Shown one piece after another: positions 1 through 9,097 of a stretch of 64,000 bases of DNA (position 1 is the stretch's first letter; every line of letters starts with the position of its first letter). The notes under the pieces are model-generated. The model searched no databases and was not told the origin of the DNA. It worked only from the letters and a program-made list of their open reading frames with translations. The DNA is from Clostridiales bacterium. GTDB taxonomy: Bacteria; Bacillota; Clostridia; Oscillospirales; Oscillospiraceae. The position numbers and the translations under genes were made by a program. The stretch lies in the NCBI GenBank assembly GCA_022785125.1, contig JALFRA010000029.1:1-64000 (forward strand), read 5' to 3'.

Positions 1-2
1 AC

Positions 3-34
3 AAAAATGCGGCGTGGCCTATAGGCTGCGCCGC
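3..34 (-). terminator. Terminator after xylB
   Basis: Just past the xylB stop the minus strand has a stem GCGGCG/CGCCGC (9-14 with 29-34), with an inner GCC/GGC pair, followed by ATTTTTGT. This is a plausible intrinsic terminator for the whole pentose operon. Confidence 0.7.
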
Positions 35-39
35 TTTTC

Positions 40-1566
40 TTACAGGTCGTACAGTCGTGAAAAGCTGTCCTTAAGGGCGGGATAGAGCTCAGTATACAGC
101 CGGTAGAAAGGCTCGTACCGGGTGCTGTCCGCCCCGTTGGGGGCGCAGGACTGATCGGGATGCACAATAGCGTCGCAGGCGGTGGGCACGTCGGGATACA
201 CCCCCGCGCACACGCCAGCCAGAATGGCCGCGCCCAGGGCCGGGCCCTCCTGGGCCGCCTTGGCGGTCTGGACGGTGCAGCCAAGCACATTGGAGAGCAT
301 CTGCCGCCAGAAGGGGGAGCGTCCGCCGCCGCCGCAGGCCATGATGTGGTCGGGGGCCACGCCCATTTCCCGCAGAATGTCCAGGCACTGGCGCTGAGAG
401 TAGGACACGCCCTCCATCACCGCCCGGATCAGATCCCCCCGGCCGTGCATGGCGGACAGGCCGATGAAGGCTCCTCTGGCCTTCTCGTCCAGCAGCGGGG
501 ACCGCTCGCCCATCAGATAGGGCAGGTAGAGCAGCCGGTTGGAGCCAATGGGGGACTGGGAGGCCTCCCGGGTCATGATGTCGTAGGGGTCCACCCCTTC
601 CGCCTCCGCCTGCCGCCGCTCTTCAGCGCAGAACTGGTTGCGGAACCACTGGAGGGACAGACCAGCGGCCAGGGTGCAGCTCATCACTGTCCACGCTCCG
701 GGCGCGGCGGCGCAGAAGGTATGGACCCGTCCGCCGGGGTCAATGCTCACCTGGTCGGCGTGGGCAAAGACCACGCCAGAGGTCCCCAGAGTCACAAAGG
801 CCCGGCCGGACCGCACCACGCCGGTACCCACCGCGGCAGCGGCGTTGTCTCCCGCGCCGCCTGCCACCGGCGTTCCGGGAGTCAAACCGGTAGCCGCAGA
901 GGCGGCTGCCGTCACCGTGCCGGTAAGATCAACGGATTCATACAGCTTACCCAGCAGAGCCGGGTCAATATCCAGCTTATCCAGCACCTCCTGGCTCCAG
1001 CAGCGGCGGGCCACGTCCAGCAGGTTCATGCCCGAGGCGTCGGACACGTCAGTCGCAAACTCCCCCGTCAGCTTATAGCGCAGGTAGTCCTTGGGCAGCA
1101 GGATGTGACGGCACTTGGCGTACAGCTCCGGCTCATGGCGGCGCACCCACAGGATCTTGCCGGCGGTAAAGCCGGGGAGGGCCGGGTTGGCGGTGAGCTG
1201 GATGAGCCGCTCCTTCCCTACCAATTCTGTGATCTCCTGGCACTCCCGGCCGGTGCGGCCGTCGCACCACAGGATGGATGGGCGGAGCACCCTTCCCTCC
1301 CCGTCCAGCATCACCAGACCGTGCATCTGGCCGGACAGGCCCACGCCCTTCACTTCGCTGGGTGATACGCCGCTCTGATCCAGCACACCCCGGATGGTCT
1401 CACAGGCAGCCTGCCACCAGGCTTCCGGGTCCTGTTCCGCCCAGCCGTTGTGGGGCTGGTCCAGCGGATAGGTGGCGGTACAGGAGGCCACGGTGCGGCC
1501 TGTCTCGTCAAAGAGGGCGGTCTTGGTACCGGAAGTACCCAGATCCACGCCCATCAGATATGCCAT
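40..1566 (-). CDS. xylB: Xylulokinase
   Basis: Phosphorylates D-xylulose to xylulose 5-phosphate, the second step of the isomerase pathway. 508 aa, a normal FGGY-kinase length. The N-terminal phosphate loop DLGTSGTK is at residues 8-15, SGQMHG at 78-83, and GGAGDNAA at 237-243 carries the probable catalytic Asp240. A glycine-rich GGGGRSPFW motif lies in the C-terminal half. The start is the ATG at 1566, preceded by GGAAAGGAG; an in-frame upstream extension without a ribosome site is not likely used. It is the last gene of the operon, 67 bp after xylA, with a hairpin in between. Its place directly after xylose isomerase supports xylulokinase over other FGGY kinases. Confidence 0.95.
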   Translation of the reverse strand: MAYLMGVDLGTSGTKTALFDETGRTVASCTATYPLDQPHNGWAEQDPEAWWQAACETIRGVLDQSGVSPSEVKGVGLSGQMHGLVMLDGEGRVLRPSILWCDGRTGRECQEITELVGKERLIQLTANPALPGFTAGKILWVRRHEPELYAKCRHILLPKDYLRYKLTGEFATDVSDASGMNLLDVARRCWSQEVLDKLDIDPALLGKLYESVDLTGTVTAAASAATGLTPGTPVAGGAGDNAAAAVGTGVVRSGRAFVTLGTSGVVFAHADQVSIDPGGRVHTFCAAAPGAWTVMSCTLAAGLSLQWFRNQFCAEERRQAEAEGVDPYDIMTREASQSPIGSNRLLYLPYLMGERSPLLDEKARGAFIGLSAMHGRGDLIRAVMEGVSYSQRQCLDILREMGVAPDHIMACGGGGRSPFWRQMLSNVLGCTVQTAKAAQEGPALGAAILAGVCAGVYPDVPTACDAIVHPDQSCAPNGADSTRYEPFYRLYTELYPALKDSFSRLYDL

Positions 1567-1591
1567 AGCCCTTTCTCCTTTCCAATATAAA

Positions 1592-1619
1592 AGGGGCGCA
1601 CCATACTGGGCGCGCCCCT
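1592..1619. repeat. Intergenic palindrome xylA-xylB
   Basis: AGGGGCGC at 1592-1599 pairs with GCGCCCCT at 1612-1619 around a 12-nt loop. It resembles the short GGGGC/GCCCC palindromes found at other gene junctions in this window. It may stabilise the xylA message or dampen xylB. There is no T tract for termination. Confidence 0.5.
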
Positions 1620-1633
1620 CCGCGCACAAGCGC

Positions 1634-2944
1634 TCAGCGGAACATGACGTTGTTGACAATGGTCTCCAGGTACTCCTGCCGCCCGCTGGGCACGTCGATC
1701 TTCTCCAGGCCCATGGCATAGTCGGACAGGGACTCCAGAGTGGCGGTGCCGTCCACGATGGTCTTGCCCACGCCGCTGCGATAACTGGCATACCGGTCCT
1801 CCACGAACTGATCCAGGCGGCCGTCTGCCTGGAGGGCCAGAGCCTTCCGCAGGCCCAGGGCGAAGGAGTCCATGCCGGCGATGTAAGCCAGCAGGATGTC
1901 CTCCAGGGTGTTGGAGGGACGGCGGGTCTTGGCGTCGAAGTTCAGGCCACCGTTGGTAAAGCCGCCCGCCTTCAGCACCTCCATCATGCAGTAGGTGGTG
2001 TTGTACACGTCGGTGGGGAACTGATCGGTATCCCAGCCCAGGAACAGGTCTCCCTGGTTGGCGTCGATGGAGCCAAAGGAGTCGTTGACAATGGCGGTCC
2101 GCAGCTCATGCTGGAAGGTGTGGCCCGCCAGAGTGGCGTGGTTGGCCTCGATGTTCATCTTAAAGTCGTCGGTAAGGCCGTACTTCCGCAGGAAGTTCAT
2201 GCAGGTGGCCACGTCGAAGTCATACTGATGCTTGGTGGGCTCCTTGGGCTTGGGCTCGATGTAGAAGTCACCCTTGAAGCCGTGGGCACGGCCATAATCC
2301 CGGGCCATCTTCAGGAAGCGGGCCAGATTGTCCAGTTCCAGCCCCATGTCGGTGTTCAGCAGGGTCTCATAGCCCTCGCGGCCGCCCCAGAACACATAGC
2401 CGGTAGCGCCCAGCTCAATGGCGGCATCCATACAGGCCTTTACCTTGGCGGCTGCCACAGCATACACGTCGGCGCTGCAGGAAGTGGCGGCGCCCGCCAT
2501 GAACTTCTTGTCACCGAAGTTGTTGGCGGTGACCCACAAGCACTTTTTATGGTGCTTTTCCTGAAGCTGCTTCAGGTAACTTACCATGATCCGGAAATTC
2601 TCCAGGCTCTCCCGGACGGTGGCTCCCTCGGGCGCCACGTCCACATCATGGAAACAGTAATAGTCCAGATTCAGCTTATCCATCAGGCCGAATGCAAAGT
2701 CGGCCTTGGCCCGGAACTTGGCCATGGGATCGCTCTGGCCAAAGCTCTTATCCATGGTGCCGCTGCCGAACATATCCACGCCCTCGGCGCAGATGGTGTG
2801 CCAGTAGCTCATGGCGAACTTCAGGTGCTCCCGCATGGGCTTGCCCGCCAGCACCTCGTCCGGATTGTAGTATTTGAAGGCAAAGGGCTCGTTGCTGTCC
2901 GGCCCCAGATAGGGGATGGTTTTGATCTCATCGTATGCTTTCAT
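1634..2944 (-). CDS. xylA: Xylose isomerase
   Basis: Interconverts D-xylose and D-xylulose in the cytoplasm, using divalent metal. 436 aa, the length of the class II (longer) xylose isomerases common in Firmicutes. The catalytic His99 and Asp102 lie in FHDVD. Downstream are the [10 protein letters not shown] stretch, [11 protein letters not shown] and [10 protein letters not shown], all metal or substrate-binding signatures of the family, and DANQGD. The ATG at 2944 has GGGAGGG upstream. It stands between the permease gene (18 bp upstream) and xylB, so transport, isomerisation and phosphorylation are transcribed together. Confidence 0.97.
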   Translation of the reverse strand: MKAYDEIKTIPYLGPDSNEPFAFKYYNPDEVLAGKPMREHLKFAMSYWHTICAEGVDMFGSGTMDKSFGQSDPMAKFRAKADFAFGLMDKLNLDYYCFHDVDVAPEGATVRESLENFRIMVSYLKQLQEKHHKKCLWVTANNFGDKKFMAGAATSCSADVYAVAAAKVKACMDAAIELGATGYVFWGGREGYETLLNTDMGLELDNLARFLKMARDYGRAHGFKGDFYIEPKPKEPTKHQYDFDVATCMNFLRKYGLTDDFKMNIEANHATLAGHTFQHELRTAIVNDSFGSIDANQGDLFLGWDTDQFPTDVYNTTYCMMEVLKAGGFTNGGLNFDAKTRRPSNTLEDILLAYIAGMDSFALGLRKALALQADGRLDQFVEDRYASYRSGVGKTIVDGTATLESLSDYAMGLEKIDVPSGRQEYLETIVNNVMFR

Positions 2945-2961
2945 AATGCGTTCCCTCCCGT

Positions 2962-3978
2962 TTAATTTCCGCTCTTTTTCAGCTTGCCGCGGATCACCGG
3001 CACCACCATCTGGATGAGGACGGCCACCAGCAGGATGGAGCCCTTGATGGTGTCGTTGATCAGGGCGTCCAGGCCCAGAGATGCGATGATCTTGTCAATG
3101 ATGGTGTAGGACATGGCGCCGAAGAGCACGCCCAGCAGCTTGCCCTTGCCGCCGCTCATGCTGATGCCGCCGATGACCACTGCGGCAATGGCATACATCT
3201 CATAGCTCTTGCCCACAGTAGCGGGGTCCACAGAGCCGTTCATGGCCAGCAGCAGGAAGGCGGATACGCCCGCCAGCAGACCGGTGACCACAAACACCAT
3301 GACCCGGGTGACCGTTACGTTGATACCGGCCAGATGGGCCGCCTTCTCGTTGGAGCCGATGGCATATACCCGCTTGCCGAATTTGGTCATGGTGGACACA
3401 TACACCATGATGGCCGTGACCAGGATGAGTACGATACCCACTACCGGCACGGTGAGGACTTTGGCCTGACCAAAACCGTAGATGGCGTCGTAAGTAGACA
3501 GGGTGCCCTCCATGTTATAGATGGACAATCCCATGGTACGCAGATAGTACTGGGCGATGGAGCGGTAAATCAGCATGGTAGACAACGTCACGATAAAGGC
3601 GGGCATTTTCGCTACGCCTACAAACACGCCGTTGATCAGGCCGCACACAGCGCCGGCAAACAGGGCGAAAAGGAAGGTGATGACCGGATTGTTGGTGTTA
3701 TTGAACACCACGACGGTCAGGCCGCCTACCAGTGCCAGCATGGAACCCACCGACAGATCGATGCCGCCGGTGATGATAACCATACCCATACCGAAGGCCA
3801 GGATACCCACCACGGCGGAGTGGCGCAGGATATTCATCACGCCGCTCCAGGTGGTAGCGCCCTGGTTGATGATCAGGTAGGCCACAAAGATGGCCAGGAA
3901 AATTAGAACAAAACTATAATTGCCAATGGTTTTTGTAATGGAGCCGGACTTCCGGGCTGTCAAAGTGTTCTTTTCCAT
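2962..3978 (-). CDS. Sugar ABC transporter permease (RbsC type)
   Basis: Membrane-spanning subunit of a CUT2-family sugar importer. 338 aa with about eight to ten hydrophobic segments, and the family's GGIDLSVGS and [15 protein letters not shown] motifs in the first 130 residues. The C-terminal [10 protein letters not shown] is also typical of RbsC/XylH/AraH. Its ATG directly abuts the stop of the ATPase gene, so the two are translationally coupled. The substrate is inferred to be xylose or a xylose-containing sugar from the adjacent xylA and xylB; sequence alone cannot exclude ribose or another pentose. Confidence 0.9.
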   Translation of the reverse strand: MEKNTLTARKSGSITKTIGNYSFVLIFLAIFVAYLIINQGATTWSGVMNILRHSAVVGILAFGMGMVIITGGIDLSVGSMLALVGGLTVVVFNNTNNPVITFLFALFAGAVCGLINGVFVGVAKMPAFIVTLSTMLIYRSIAQYYLRTMGLSIYNMEGTLSTYDAIYGFGQAKVLTVPVVGIVLILVTAIMVYVSTMTKFGKRVYAIGSNEKAAHLAGINVTVTRVMVFVVTGLLAGVSAFLLLAMNGSVDPATVGKSYEMYAIAAVVIGGISMSGGKGKLLGVLFGAMSYTIIDKIIASLGLDALINDTIKGSILLVAVLIQMVVPVIRGKLKKSGN

Positions 3979-5481
3979 TTACTTGGACACCTCCACAGTA
4001 TTGATGGCGTTGGTCGCCTGGAGCATGACGGCCTCCTCATTGATGTCCCGGCGCTCCAGCTGGGCCTTCAAATCTCCGTGGTAGAAGATCACACAGCGGT
4101 CGGCAACCTTTTGGATCTCGGGGATCTCCAGGGTATTGACCAGAATGGTCTTGCCCGCCTGGGCCAGCTCCTGGATCAGACGGTAGATCTCCGCCTTGGC
4201 GCCCACATCGATACCCTGGGTGGGGTTGTCCATCAAAAGGATATCCGCCTTGGTGTTGAGCCACCGGGCCAGGATCACCTTCTGCTGGTTACCGCCGGAG
4301 AGGGCGGTAATCATATCGTCAGGAGAGTTGGATTTGATGTTGAGCTTCTGGCGCAGCTGCTCGTATTTCACGGTTTCCTTCTTCTTGGAGATGTGCTGAT
4401 GGCGGAAGCTCAGAGTATGTTCCGAGACGTAGTTGTTTTCCAGCAGAGTGAAGTCCGGAATGATGGAGTTTTCTTTCCGGTTGGCGGCAATCATGGACAC
4501 CTTGTTCAGCATGGCCTTGTGAATGGTGTGGCCGGTGATGGGGACGCCTGCAATGCGCAGTGTACCCCCGGTGATGGGCAGTTCTCCGAAAATGGTCTGG
4601 AACAGTTCGCTGATGCCGGCGCCCACCAGTCCGGTAAAGCCCACCACCTCGCCCCGGCGGATGGTCAAATCAATATTGTGAAATCCCCGTCCGCACAGGC
4701 CCTCCATTTCCAGGATGGGCTCACCCAGCTCACGCTGAATATAGGCCTCCTCTTCGCTGTACCGCTCGCCCACCATCATGCGGGTCACTTCCGTGGGAGT
4801 GGTATCAGCAATGGCGCCGCTATGGATAAATTTGCCGTTTCGCAGCACCGTGTACCGGTCTGCCAGGGCAAATATTTCTGTCATCTTATGAGAGATAAAG
4901 ATGAAGGATTTCCCCGCCTCCTTCAATCGCCGGACGATGGCGAAGAGGTGGGCGATCTCCTCGTTGTTCAGTGCAGTGGTAGGTTCGTCCAGAATAAAGA
5001 GTTCCGCATTGGCGTGCAGGGCCTTTGCGATCTCCAGGAGCTGCTTTTTTCCCGTCTCCAGCTCAGAGACCATCGCGCAGGGGTCAATGTCCACGCCCAA
5101 CCGCTGAAACAGCGCATGGGACTGCTCGATCATGGCCCGCTTGTTCAGATTGCCCAGCCGCCCGGTGATCTCCTTGCGGAGAAAGATGTTTTCGTAAACT
5201 TTCAGGTCGTTAAACAGGTTCAATTCCTGGTGAACAAAGGCGATACCGGCCTGCTCCGTGGCGGCAACGGTGCTGTGTTCCAGGGGTTTGCCGTTAAAAA
5301 CCACCTGACCGCTGTCTCTGGTATAGACGCCGGCCAAAATATTCATCAGGGTAGATTTTCCTGCTCCGTTCTCTCCCAGCAGCGCGTGGATCTCCCCCCG
5401 CTCCACGCTGAAATCGACATGATCGAGTACCGTCACTCCAAAAAAGCTTTTGGAGATATCGGTCATCTTCAGCATCTCCAT
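3979..5481 (-). CDS. Sugar ABC transporter ATP-binding protein (RbsA/XylG type)
   Basis: Energises the CUT2 importer at the inner face of the membrane. 500 aa with two tandem ABC domains, as in RbsA, MglA and XylG. The first domain has a complete Walker A, GENGAGKST (36-44), and ELFILDEPTTAL as Walker B. The second has the degenerate P-loop GLVGAGISEL, typical of this family, an LSGGNQQK signature and LLMDNPTQGIDVG. It follows the binding-protein gene after a 77-bp gap holding a large hairpin, and its stop abuts the permease start. Confidence 0.93.
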   Translation of the reverse strand: MEMLKMTDISKSFFGVTVLDHVDFSVERGEIHALLGENGAGKSTLMNILAGVYTRDSGQVVFNGKPLEHSTVAATEQAGIAFVHQELNLFNDLKVYENIFLRKEITGRLGNLNKRAMIEQSHALFQRLGVDIDPCAMVSELETGKKQLLEIAKALHANAELFILDEPTTALNNEEIAHLFAIVRRLKEAGKSFIFISHKMTEIFALADRYTVLRNGKFIHSGAIADTTPTEVTRMMVGERYSEEEAYIQRELGEPILEMEGLCGRGFHNIDLTIRRGEVVGFTGLVGAGISELFQTIFGELPITGGTLRIAGVPITGHTIHKAMLNKVSMIAANRKENSIIPDFTLLENNYVSEHTLSFRHQHISKKKETVKYEQLRQKLNIKSNSPDDMITALSGGNQQKVILARWLNTKADILLMDNPTQGIDVGAKAEIYRLIQELAQAGKTILVNTLEIPEIQKVADRCVIFYHGDLKAQLERRDINEEAVMLQATNAINTVEVSK

Positions 5482-5509
5482 GTCTAACCTCCTGTTCCTC
5501 TTATGGGGC

Positions 5510-5546
5510 GCAGGGCCCGCTGGCGCTGAGCGCCCGCGGGCCCTGC
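5510..5546 (-). promoter_or_regulatory. Large hairpin between binding protein and ATPase genes
   Basis: GCAGGGCCCGC (5510-5520) pairs perfectly with GCGGGCCCTGC (5536-5546), and an inner GGCG/CGCC stem extends it. There is no T tract. Stable stems at this spot in binding-protein transporter operons commonly protect the upstream message or cause partial termination, giving excess binding protein. That role is inferred here. Confidence 0.6.
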
Positions 5547-5558
5547 GGGGTGGATATC

Positions 5559-6659
5559 TTACTGGGAGACCGCGTCGCCAAAGCCCTTGTACTGGTCAAC
5601 GTTGGTCGCGTCCACGACCTCAACGGGGATGACGTGATCCTGCTTCACCTCGCCGCCCTCCAGGTGGGTGATCATATCGTCGATGGCGATCTGGATCATG
5701 GCGGGATCATAGGTCACGGAGAACAGATCAGCCAGCTGGCCGACCTCGGCAGTGTAGTCCTTCTGATGGATGCCCTTCAGCACGCTGTAGATCTCATTCA
5801 GGCCGGAGGAAGAGCCCAGATGCACGCCGGCGCCCAGGAAGGCCTGCTTCTTGGCCTCGTCGATGTCGGAGCTCTTCAGAGCCTCCAGGATGCCCATGGC
5901 GATCTCATCGTCGTGGGTGAAGATGTACTTGGTAGCGGTGATCTCTTCCACAGTGGAAGCTTCCAGCCACTCGGTAAAGAGCTTCTTGCCCTCGGAGCGG
6001 CTCCAGCCGGTGTAGGCGGTGGACTGGATGCCGGCGATCTGCTCGTCAGTCCAGCCGTTGTCCTTCAGGGTCTTCTGGAAGCCGTTGTTGCGCATCTCGG
6101 GCACGGAGGAGTTGTCGCCAGGCATCACCAGGATCTTGTCGCCGGGCTGCAGGCCGTTGTCGATGAAGCGCTGGGCAGTGGCGGAGCCGATGCCCTCATT
6201 GTCACCCTTAACGGAGGCAACAGCGTCAGCGGAGACGGAGTCAATGATGCGGTCAAACATGACGAAGGGGATACCGCTGTCGGCCAGCTTCTTCATAGTA
6301 GCCTCCAGGGTGTTGTCCTGGGGCAGGATGACCACAGCGTCAGCAGTCTTGTTGGAGATCAGGTCCTCCACCTGGGAGATCTGGTTGGCAGCGTCGGTAG
6401 AGGTGATGACGGTAGCGGAGTACTTGCCCTCCTCGTTGATCTGGGCAGCCTTCTCCTCGGCGTAGGTCATGACGGCGCCGGTCCAGCCATGGTCGGCGTT
6501 GGGCACCAGGATGGCAATTTTGCTGCCGGCAGCGGGCTCGCCGCCAGGCTGGGTCTCACCGCCGCCGCTGGGGCTCTCGGTGCTGCCGCCGCCGCAGGCG
6601 ACCAGGCTCAGGGACATGACGATTGCAAGGATAAGCGCAAGATACTTTTTCATGTTCAT
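5559..6659 (-). CDS. Sugar-binding lipoprotein of ABC importer
   Basis: Extracellular, lipid-anchored solute-binding protein (periplasmic-binding family 4, RbsB/XylF-like). 366 aa: a Lys-rich N-terminus, a hydrophobic signal and the lipobox LVAC with Cys22, then a Gly/Ser/Glu-rich linker before the sugar-binding fold. Segments such as KIAILVPNADHGWTGAV and AVVILPQDN fit the ribose/xylose/galactose-binding family. The context (CUT2 ATPase and permease downstream, xylA and xylB last) makes a pentose or a xylose-containing sugar the likely ligand. GGAGG lies just upstream of the start. Confidence 0.9.
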   Translation of the reverse strand: MNMKKYLALILAIVMSLSLVACGGGSTESPSGGGETQPGGEPAAGSKIAILVPNADHGWTGAVMTYAEEKAAQINEEGKYSATVITSTDAANQISQVEDLISNKTADAVVILPQDNTLEATMKKLADSGIPFVMFDRIIDSVSADAVASVKGDNEGIGSATAQRFIDNGLQPGDKILVMPGDNSSVPEMRNNGFQKTLKDNGWTDEQIAGIQSTAYTGWSRSEGKKLFTEWLEASTVEEITATKYIFTHDDEIAMGILEALKSSDIDEAKKQAFLGAGVHLGSSSGLNEIYSVLKGIHQKDYTAEVGQLADLFSVTYDPAMIQIAIDDMITHLEGGEVKQDHVIPVEVVDATNVDQYKGFGDAVSQ

Positions 6660-6714
6660 TGGTCCTCCTTATCAATTTATTTTCCGCGGCTGCCGCCGCA
6701 AAAAATGCCGTGTG

Positions 6715-7857
6715 TTACATCTCCACCCAGGCGGAGTCCTTCTCGGCGCTCTCCACCACCGCGTGGACAAACTTGACGCCCTCCACACCGGCGTCCACCA
6801 TGGTAATGGAATCGGTGGAGTAGGGCCTGCCCGCCTTCTTCTCAATGAGGGCGGTGACGTAGTCCCGGTAGATGTTGGCGAAGGCCACATACAGGCCCTC
6901 GGGATGGCCCACGGGCAGACGGCTGTAGCCGCCGGCGGGCTGGTCGATGCCGTTGCCGCCCCGGGTGAGCATCTGCATAGCGCCGCCCTTGGGCGTATAG
7001 TACAGGCTGTCGGGTTGCTCCTGGTGCCACTCCAGGGAGCCCTGATCGCCGAACACCCGCACCACCAGGCCGTTGTAATGGCCGGCGGCGATCTGAGAGC
7101 ACCAGTAGGCGCCGTTGACGCCGTTTTCATACTCCACCAGAATGTTGGCGTTCAGGTCCAAAGCGTGACCGTACTTGTTGGTGGTGGCGGCCAGGCGCTT
7201 GATCTTCAGGCCGGTGACATAACGAACATAGGCCTCGATGTGGGTGCCGATGTCGCCCACGCAGTTGGAAATGCCGGAGAATTTGGGGTCCTTCCGCCAG
7301 ACGGACAGGTTCTCCTTGGCTCCCTCCTGGGGCTCCAGCTCGTTGATGAGCCAGTCCTGCACATACTCGGCGTTGACGGCGGCGATCTTGCCGATCTTGC
7401 CGGCGGCGATCATATCCTTCATGACCCGGCTCATGGTATAGCCGGGATAGGTGTAGGTCACGGCAAAGAGCAGATCCTTCTCCTTGGCCAGAGCCTCCAG
7501 CTCCTCTGCCTGGCCAACCTCAAAGCACAGGGGCTTCTCGCACACCACATTGATGCCCGCCAGCAGGAACTCCTTGGCGATCTCGTAGTGGAGGAAGTTG
7601 GGAGTACAGATGGAGACGAAGTCGATGCCGTCAGGCCGGGCAGCCTCCGCCTTGGCCATCTCCTTGTAGTCGGCATACATCCGGTCGGGGTCGATGCCGT
7701 AGGCCTTGGCGGTATCCTCGTTCTCCGATGGGATGTTGGAGAAGCAGCCGCACACCAGCTCCGCCCGGGGATCAAAGGCGATGGCCTTGCGGTGCACCTC
7801 GCCGATGAAGGCATACACGCTGCCGCCCACCATGCCGTATCTCAGTTCTTTTGCCAT
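6715..7857 (-). CDS. Gfo/Idh/MocA family oxidoreductase
   Basis: NAD(P)-dependent sugar or polyol dehydrogenase. 380 aa: an N-terminal Rossmann fold beginning YGMVGGS, then the family's conserved EKP at 107-109 (VCEKPL), and a C-terminal alpha/beta domain that builds the active site. The substrate is not evident. The gene follows a TIM-barrel isomerase by 20 bp, and the same pair occurs in many sugar-catabolic operons where the two enzymes process oxidised or keto-sugars. Here they precede the importer and xylA/xylB, so a role in handling an alternative pentose or glycoside is an inference. Confidence 0.88.
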   Translation of the reverse strand: MAKELRYGMVGGSVYAFIGEVHRKAIAFDPRAELVCGCFSNIPSENEDTAKAYGIDPDRMYADYKEMAKAEAARPDGIDFVSICTPNFLHYEIAKEFLLAGINVVCEKPLCFEVGQAEELEALAKEKDLLFAVTYTYPGYTMSRVMKDMIAAGKIGKIAAVNAEYVQDWLINELEPQEGAKENLSVWRKDPKFSGISNCVGDIGTHIEAYVRYVTGLKIKRLAATTNKYGHALDLNANILVEYENGVNGAYWCSQIAAGHYNGLVVRVFGDQGSLEWHQEQPDSLYYTPKGGAMQMLTRGGNGIDQPAGGYSRLPVGHPEGLYVAFANIYRDYVTALIEKKAGRPYSTDSITMVDAGVEGVKFVHAVVESAEKDSAWVEM

Positions 7858-7877
7858 GCTTTCAGACCTGCCTTTCC

Positions 7878-8873
7878 TCAGCCATTGGAGATGGCGTCGT
7901 CAAACTTGATGTCGGACTTCTTGAAGTCCACCTTGCGGACGAAGGCGGCGGCCTCGGTGGCGCCGTCAATGCGGTCCATGCCGCTGTCCTCCCACTCCAC
8001 CGACAGGGGGCCGTCGTAGCCCATGTCGTTGAGCACCCGGATGATCTCTTCGAAGTTCACATCGCCGTGGCCCAGGGAGCGGAAGTTCCAGCCCCGGCGC
8101 AGGTCGCCGAAGTCGATGTGGGAGCCCAGCAGGCCGCTGCGGCCGTCCAGGGTGACGGCGGCGTCCTTCATGTGGACGTGGTAGATGCGGTCACGGAAGT
8201 CGGACAGGAACAGATGGGGCTTGATGCCCTGCCAGATCAGATGGCTGGGATCGAAGTTGATGCCGAACTCCAGCCGGTCGGAGAACTTCTCCAGCAGGCG
8301 CTTGGTGGAGTAGTAGTCAAAGGCGATCTCGCCGGGATGGACCTCCAGGGCAAACTTGACATCGTTCTTCTTGAACTCATTGAGGATGGGGGTCCACAGC
8401 TCCACGATTCTGTTGTAGCCGTCCTCGATCATCTCCTCGGTGGTCTGGGGGAAGGAGTAGAGGTACTTCCAGATGGGAGAGCCGGTAAAGCCAGTGATGA
8501 TCTTAACACCCATCTTGTTAGCCACCACGGCGGCCTTCTTCATGGTATCGATGCCCCACTGGCGGATGGCGTCAGGCTGGTCAGCCAGTGCGGCGGGGGC
8601 GAAGTTGTTCAGCCGGGGGTCGGGCGCGTCGCCCACGCACTGGCCGATGATATGGGTGGCCAGGGCTTTGCAGATCAGGTTATGCTTTTTCAGCGTCTCC
8701 TGCACCCAAGGTATGTAGCTCTCATCCTCCAGAGCCCGGTCCAGATCCAAATTGCTGCCCCAGCAGGCGATCTCCAGGCCGTCATAGCCCATCTTTTCCG
8801 CCAGCGCGCACAGTTCGTCCAGAGGCAGGTCCGCCCACTGACAGGTACACAGAGTAACAGGTCGTTTGCCCAT
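7878..8873 (-). CDS. Sugar phosphate isomerase/epimerase-like TIM barrel protein
   Basis: 331 aa, xylose-isomerase-like TIM barrel (AP endonuclease 2 superfamily, IolE/IolI relatives). Features include an early GYDGLEIACWGSNLD stretch, the metal-site pattern FALEVHPGE, INFDPSHLIWQG, YHVHMKDA and a terminal SVEWEDS, which supply the Glu, Asp and His ligands seen in the family. It is the first gene of the operon. The promoter and operator lie 40-110 bp upstream, and a GGAGGAAC site precedes the start. The substrate is unknown; pairing with the Gfo/Idh/MocA gene suggests isomerisation or dehydration of a sugar or keto-sugar. Confidence 0.85.
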   Translation of the reverse strand: MGKRPVTLCTCQWADLPLDELCALAEKMGYDGLEIACWGSNLDLDRALEDESYIPWVQETLKKHNLICKALATHIIGQCVGDAPDPRLNNFAPAALADQPDAIRQWGIDTMKKAAVVANKMGVKIITGFTGSPIWKYLYSFPQTTEEMIEDGYNRIVELWTPILNEFKKNDVKFALEVHPGEIAFDYYSTKRLLEKFSDRLEFGINFDPSHLIWQGIKPHLFLSDFRDRIYHVHMKDAAVTLDGRSGLLGSHIDFGDLRRGWNFRSLGHGDVNFEEIIRVLNDMGYDGPLSVEWEDSGMDRIDGATEAAAFVRKVDFKKSDIKFDDAISNG

Positions 8874-8913
8874 AACTGGTTCCTCCTTTTCCTTATCACC
8901 GTTACGCTATCAT

Positions 8914-8937
8914 AAATCTGTTTTATAAAATAGATTT
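8914..8937. promoter_or_regulatory. Probable operator of ROK regulator upstream of pentose operon
   Basis: A 24-bp near-perfect palindrome: AAATCTGTTTTA followed by TAAAATAGATTT, 22 of 24 positions symmetric. It lies about 20 bp downstream of the predicted -10 element. The central TTTTATAAAA is repeated at the promoter of the ROK gene (10238-10249), so both are likely bound by that regulator. Confidence 0.75.
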
Positions 8938-8955
8938 ACTAAAGTTCTTGGCATT

Positions 8956-8984
8956 AGGTTACTCTCTCCATTCAAAAAAGTCAA
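8956..8984 (-). promoter_or_regulatory. Promoter of pentose operon
   Basis: On the minus strand TTGACT (8979-8984) is followed after 17 bp by TAACCT (8956-8961). The predicted transcript start is just above the palindromic operator, a position suited to repression by blocking elongation or promoter clearance. Confidence 0.6.
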
Positions 8985-9048
8985 TCCCCTTTTTGACATT
9001 TCTCCCAATGTTCAAAAAGATTGTACAAAGTGCTGTGTGCTTTTTGCC

Positions 9049-9090
9049 AAAAAGGGACGCCCAGCAGGATTACTGTCGGGCGTCCCTTTC
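9049..9090. terminator. Bidirectional terminator below ROK gene
   Basis: AAAGGGACGCCC (9051-9062) pairs with GGGCGTCCCTTT (9078-9089), with a T-rich run on each side. It ends the ROK transcript and separates it from the operon promoter. Confidence 0.8.
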
Positions 9091-9097
9091 TTTCCAT

